The position numbers and the translations under genes are program-made. The notes beneath the pieces were generated by a model, which had not been told where the DNA came from, made no database searches, and worked only from the letters and a program-made list of their open reading frames with translations. This document shows positions 61,042 to 64,000 of a DNA stretch of 64,000 nt, piece by piece. Origin of the DNA: Selenomonadales bacterium (lineage in GTDB: Bacteria; Bacillota; Negativicutes; Sporomusales; UBA7701). Position 1 is the stretch's first letter, and the number at the start of each line of letters is the position of its first letter. The stretch is taken from assembly GCA_029975165.1 (NCBI GenBank), contig JARKPR010000049.1:20433-84432 (forward strand), in the 5' to 3' direction.

Positions 61042-62010
61042 TCAGTGTAAATACATATGGATATTCTCGTAATCGATATGAGGGTGCATGGCCTGGTTGA
61101 TGCCGCCGGCGACCACATCGGCGATATCCTCGATCAGCCGGTCCACCTCCTTCGGCGTCACCATCAGGTCGCCGAGCGCCTCCGGCAGCACCTGGCGGAT
61201 GATGGTCTGCCGGTCCTGGTCGGACAGGCTCTCCATACTCTTGAAATAGCGGGCGAAAGCCGCATACTCCTGTAGCGTGCTGAGCGTGTCCATGGCGATC
61301 GTTGAAGCGTGGACGACCGTCGGCACGCCGATGGCGATCACCGGCACGCCGAGCGACTCGCGGTTGAGGCCGAAACGCTTGTTGCCGACGCCCGATCCCG
61401 GGCTTATGCCGGTATCGGCTAATTGGACGGTCGTGATGACCCGGTGGCTGGATGCGGCCGCCAGCGCGTCGATGCAGATGACCAGATCGGGCTTGACCTT
61501 GCTCACGATCCCCTGGACGATCTCCGCCGTCTCCATTCCCGTTATGCCCAGCACGCCGGGGGCGATGGCGCACACCGAGCGCACCCCGCCCTTCAGCTCC
61601 GGCGACAGCATCCCCTGGAGATGGCGGGTCACGACCACCTTATCCACCGCCCGCGGTCCCAGGGCATCGGGAGTGATGTTCCAGTTCCCCAGCCCGATGA
61701 CGAGGATGACCGCCTTCGCCGGCAGCTCCGCCAGGTTGGTGAGCTCCTCGGCGAGAAACTTCATCACCTTCTCCTGCAGGGGAGTATTCTTGTCCCGCAG
61801 GCCCCGGGCCTCGATCGTCACGTACCGGCCCTGCAGCTTGCCCATGATCCGCGCCGCCTCCGTAGTGGAGACGCTCACCCGCGTGACGAGCACCTCGTCG
61901 TCCTGGGCCGTCTCCACAAGCACGCCGGGGATATCCTCGCTCGTCCTGCGGGTCAGCGCCTCACGAGCCTCCAGCGCCAGGTCGGTGCGCGGGGTGGTGA
62001 AATCATTCAT
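61042..62010 (-). CDS. gpr: Germination protease GPR
   Basis: This 322-residue A25 peptidase starts with the PRTDLALEARE region. It has VIVLGNWNITPDALGP-type motifs (VIGLGNWNITPDALGP) and CIDALAAASSHRVITTVQLADTGISPGSGVGN (landmarks CIDALAA, TGISPGSGVGN). It degrades small acid-soluble spore proteins on germination. ATG 62010 follows GGAGTG. The 331 nt upstream carries a tandem structured repeat and the divergent rpsT promoter. Confidence 0.96.
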   Translation of the reverse strand: MNDFTTPRTDLALEAREALTRRTSEDIPGVLVETAQDDEVLVTRVSVSTTEAARIMGKLQGRYVTIEARGLRDKNTPLQEKVMKFLAEELTNLAELPAKAVILVIGLGNWNITPDALGPRAVDKVVVTRHLQGMLSPELKGGVRSVCAIAPGVLGITGMETAEIVQGIVSKVKPDLVICIDALAAASSHRVITTVQLADTGISPGSGVGNKRFGLNRESLGVPVIAIGVPTVVHASTIAMDTLSTLQEYAAFARYFKSMESLSDQDRQTIIRQVLPEALGDLMVTPKEVDRLIEDIADVVAGGINQAMHPHIDYENIHMYLH

Positions 62011-62073
62011 AACCGTCACTCCTGTCCGTGGCATAAATTCTCGTTATAAACCGAAACTATCTTAACCGGGATA

Positions 62074-62270
62074 GGAGGCCGCTATGCGGCTTCGATCCAG
62101 TTCCTGTTCCTTCTGACTACTATAGTCAGCCCCCGTTTCCGGGCTTGATGATGATTATCTCCATCGCAGACGGAGGCCGCTTGCGCGGCTGCCATTCAGT
62201 TCCTGTTCCTTCTAACTACCATAGTGGCTTCCCGTTTCCGGGTTTAATGGCGATTGTCGCCATCGTAGAC
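62074..62270 (-). repeat. Two tandem 98/99-nt structured units between gpr and rpsT
   Basis: The units at 62074-62171 and 62172-62270 are about 80 percent identical by eye. On the minus strand each has ordered hairpins. Unit 2 has ATGGCGA-CAA-TCGCCAT, CCCG-GAAA-CGGG and GCCGC-GCAA-GCGGC. Unit 1 has CCCG-GAAA-CGGG, CTGACTA-TAG-TAGTCAG and GCCGC-ATA-GCGGC. The linker AGAAGGAACAGGAACTG is identical in both. GAAA and GCAA are GNRA tetraloops on the minus strand only, so minus-strand RNA (a gpr leader or a separate RNA) is favoured. Confidence 0.7.
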
Positions 62271-62278
62271 GGAAAGAC

Positions 62279-62307
62279 TTGCATTTTATTTTTTCCCATG
62301 CTAAAAT
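62279..62307 (+). promoter_or_regulatory. Sigma-A type promoter of rpsT
   Basis: TTGCAT (62279-62284) and TAAAAT (62302-62307) are separated by 17 nt, about 35 nt before the start codon. Confidence 0.75.
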
Positions 62308-62341
62308 TATTTGGGTAAACAGGTCAAAGGAGGTGAACCAC

Positions 62342-62611
62342 TTGCCGAACATCAAATCTTCGGAACGCAGCGTCAAAACCGATGCCGCCCGGCGCGCCCA
62401 GAACTTTGCCGTAAAATCGTCGGTCAAAACCGCCACCCGTAAAGTGGCCGACACGGTCACGGCCGGAAAGGCCGACGACGCCAAGGCCCTCCTGACCAAA
62501 GCCAGCAGCGTTATCGACAAAGCGGTCGCCAAAGGCGTTATTCATAAAAATGCCGCGGCGCGGAAGAAATCCCGCCTGGCAAAAAAAATCAACGCCATGG
62601 AAAGCCAATAA
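62342..62611 (+). CDS. rpsT: 30S ribosomal protein S20
   Basis: This 89-residue basic helical protein starts PNIKSSERSVKTDAARRAQN and has the S20 pattern KGVIHKNAAARKKSRLAKKIN. The start is TTG 62342, 7 nt after a perfect AGGAGGTG; the frame open to 62279 includes the promoter and is wrong. It is a single-gene unit with promoter and terminator, convergent with holA. Confidence 0.96.
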   Translation: MPNIKSSERSVKTDAARRAQNFAVKSSVKTATRKVADTVTAGKADDAKALLTKASSVIDKAVAKGVIHKNAAARKKSRLAKKINAMESQ

Positions 62612-62618
62612 AGACGCA

Positions 62619-62650
62619 GAAAAGCCTGTCCTGATCGGACAGGCTTTTTT
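62619..62650. terminator. Bidirectional terminator between rpsT and holA
   Basis: AAAAGCCTGTCC and GGACAGGCTTTT around a short loop are followed by TT on the plus strand and TTCTGC on the minus strand. Confidence 0.85.
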
Positions 62651-62661
62651 ACGCAACGCAA

Positions 62662-63681
62662 CTACTTGCACATCTCGATTACGATCCGCTCCAATACATA
62701 CTTGTCCGCCCGGCCGTTCTTCAGGTCCCGGTCGGCCTCGGCCAGCGCCACCATCGTCCGCTGCAGCGTCGCGGCCGCGAAGCCCCGCCCCTGCCGCAGC
62801 AGCTTCTCGCCCACGAACGGCGGCACGCCGAGCTCGTCGGCGATCTCGCGGCTGCCCGCCCCTCCGTCCGCCAGTTCCTTGCCCCGCCACAGCATCCGCA
62901 CCTGCCGCGCCAGCAGGGCCAGCAGGCGGAGCGCGTTCTCGCCGGCGGCCAGCTGCTCCGCCAGCAGCTTGAGCGCCTTGCCGGCCTGCTTCTGGCTCAC
63001 GGCGTCGATCATCGCGAACACCGACACCTCGGGCACGGCCGACATCGCCGCCGCCACGTCCCGGCGGGTTATCGTCGTCCCCTGGGCGTACAGGGCGATC
63101 TTGTCCAGCTCGTTGTCCAGCAGGCCGAGGGACAGCTGCGGCATCATGCCGAACGCGGCCAACAGCTCCTCCGTAGCGTCGGGGGCCAGCCGGCGGCCGA
63201 GCGCGGCCAGCTTGTCGTTCAGCCAGGGGCGGATGTCCTTGGCCTTTAACGGGCTGACCTCCACCGCCGCCCCGTAGCGCTCCACGCACTTATACAGCTT
63301 GCGGCGCTTGTCGGCCGCGGCGGCCGTCACGAAGACCACATGGCTGTATTCGGGCATATCCGCCAGCAGCTTCAGCAGGCGGTCGTCGCCGCCGTCCTCC
63401 CCCTCCTCCGCCTTCCCGGCGCGGAACAGGTTTGTGCCGCGGATGACGATCACATTTTTGCCGCCCATGAACGGCACCGACTCGATAAGGTTGGCGAGCT
63501 CGGCCGGCGGCGGATCGCGGTCCAGCACCGTCAGGCCCATGTCCCGCTCCTCCGGCGGCAGCAGCGCCTCCACCGCCGCCTTCTCCAACTGGCGGGCCAG
63601 ATACGCCTCTTCGCCGTGAATAAGATAAATCGGCCTTACCAGGCCGTTTTTTATTTCCGTCAGCGCCGCGCCATAATCCAT
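62662..63681 (-). CDS. holA: DNA polymerase III delta subunit HolA
   Basis: This 339-residue clamp-loader subunit has an N-terminal AAA+-like fold (VRPIYLIHGEEAYLARQLEKA, PFMGGKNVIVIRG), a lid domain and a C-terminal collar domain (ALLARQVRMLWRGKEL). It opens the beta clamp. ATG 63681 has ACGGAGG upstream; the frame open to 63804 lacks a site. holA-rpsT-gpr-spoIIP-lepA is a familiar Firmicute order. Confidence 0.95.
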   Translation of the reverse strand: MDYGAALTEIKNGLVRPIYLIHGEEAYLARQLEKAAVEALLPPEERDMGLTVLDRDPPPAELANLIESVPFMGGKNVIVIRGTNLFRAGKAEEGEDGGDDRLLKLLADMPEYSHVVFVTAAAADKRRKLYKCVERYGAAVEVSPLKAKDIRPWLNDKLAALGRRLAPDATEELLAAFGMMPQLSLGLLDNELDKIALYAQGTTITRRDVAAAMSAVPEVSVFAMIDAVSQKQAGKALKLLAEQLAAGENALRLLALLARQVRMLWRGKELADGGAGSREIADELGVPPFVGEKLLRQGRGFAAATLQRTMVALAEADRDLKNGRADKYVLERIVIEMCK

Positions 63682-63785
63682 GTCTGCCTCCGTAATCGCT
63701 AGAACTGCCAATAATAATTTCGGCGGCGCCGCGCCATTACCCTCCTGTCGCCGGCGCCGCCGAAAAAAAGCGAAACAAGTCAAAT

Positions 63786-63805
63786 ATTGGCAGGATATTG
63801 CCAAT
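63786..63805. promoter_or_regulatory. Perfect 7-bp inverted repeat upstream of the exported-protein gene
   Basis: ATTGGCA and TGCCAAT are separated by 6 bp, within the 167-nt divergent gap between holA and the plus-strand gene at 63849. No clear -35/-10 pair was found near it. It could be an operator for either gene. Confidence 0.4.
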
Positions 63806-63848
63806 TTATTAAGAAATTATTAAAAAACGACAAAAGGGGGCTATCGTA

Positions 63849-64000
63849 ATGCGCACCCCGCGCCTGTTCACGCTGCTCCTGGCGGTCGCCGCGTGCCTGT
63901 CGCTCCTCGCCCCGGCCGCCCAGGCCGCGCCAGACATCAAGGACGTCCTCAGGCAGATCGAGCCGGCGGTGGGGATCGTCTGGACCCAAGACCAGAAGGA
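63849..64000 (+). CDS. Exported protein, N-terminal fragment (runs off right edge)
   Basis: ATG 63849 follows AAGGGGG and opens a frame to the window edge. The first 28 residues form a signal peptide (MRTPRLF, then LLLAVAACLSLLAPAAQA, cleavage after AQA). The mature start is APDIKDVLRQIEPAVGIVW. That opening could fit a secreted trypsin-like protease, but too little is present to say. It is divergent from holA. Confidence 0.65.
   Translation, partial: MRTPRLFTLLLAVAACLSLLAPAAQAAPDIKDVLRQIEPAVGIVWTQDQK

Noticed and set aside
62074..62270. CRISPR-like array
   Set aside because: There are only two units, each about 98 nt and similar over its full length, with no short repeats separated by unique spacers and no cas genes.

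Overview
The window looks like a chromosomal segment of an anaerobic, GC-rich, spore-forming but diderm Firmicute of the Negativicutes (Sporomusaceae-like). The lineage call is inference. It rests on an LptA/OstA-type envelope protein (22802-23326) beside sporulation genes (yqfC, yqfD, spoIIP, gpr), on Firmicute gene orders (yqfC-yqfD-phoH-pgpH-ybeY-dgkA-cdd-era, recO-glyQ-glyS, hrcA-grpE-dnaK-dnaJ) and on an uptake [NiFe] hydrogenase. Almost every gene lies on the minus strand. The plus-strand exceptions are a nitroreductase, lptA, rpsT and a truncated exported protein at the right edge.

Layout, read right to left along the minus-strand transcripts. 1-7.2 kb: tatA, a four-cluster Fe-S protein, ahbC and ahbD (final steps of siroheme-dependent heme synthesis), then the small, large and cytochrome b subunits of a Tat-exported, membrane-bound hydrogenase; the cytochrome b gene runs off the left edge. 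The heme genes plausibly supply the cytochrome b. 7.2-18 kb: 5'-nucleotidase, an OmpR-type two-component system whose sensor loop carries a Met/His heptad repeat, thioredoxin, a GDT1-family transporter, nitroreductase, RNase P RNA, thiE, and the nif3-trmK-thpR group. 18.1-24.8 kb: three tRNAs, rpoD-dnaG, an HD-domain protein, lptA, lepB and the PEP synthase/PPDK regulator. 24.9-45 kb: T-box-controlled glyQS, yqzL-recO, era-cdd-dgkA-ybeY-pgpH-phoH-yqfD-yqfC, an orphan HerA-like ATPase, floA and nfeD. 45-59 kb: yqeY-rpsU-HIT-mtaB-rsmE-prmA-dnaJ-dnaK-grpE-chaperonin-hrcA under one CIRCE promoter, then hemW and lepA. 59-64 kb: spoIIP, gpr, rpsT and holA.

The clearest biological highlight is an archaeal-like (group III) chaperonin gene inserted between hrcA and grpE, where no GroEL/GroES pair is seen. 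The best candidates for undescribed elements are non-coding: (i) a family of about 105-140 bp foldback repeats lying just 3' of genes, whose outer stems differ in sequence between copies but stay self-complementary; (ii) a 98-nt structured unit repeated in tandem between gpr and rpsT, with GNRA-type tetraloops on the minus strand; (iii) an apparent H-type pseudoknot just upstream of the Fe-S/ahb/hydrogenase genes; (iv) a perfect 10-bp inverted repeat over the -10 box of lptA. All are read by eye; no folding or database search was run.
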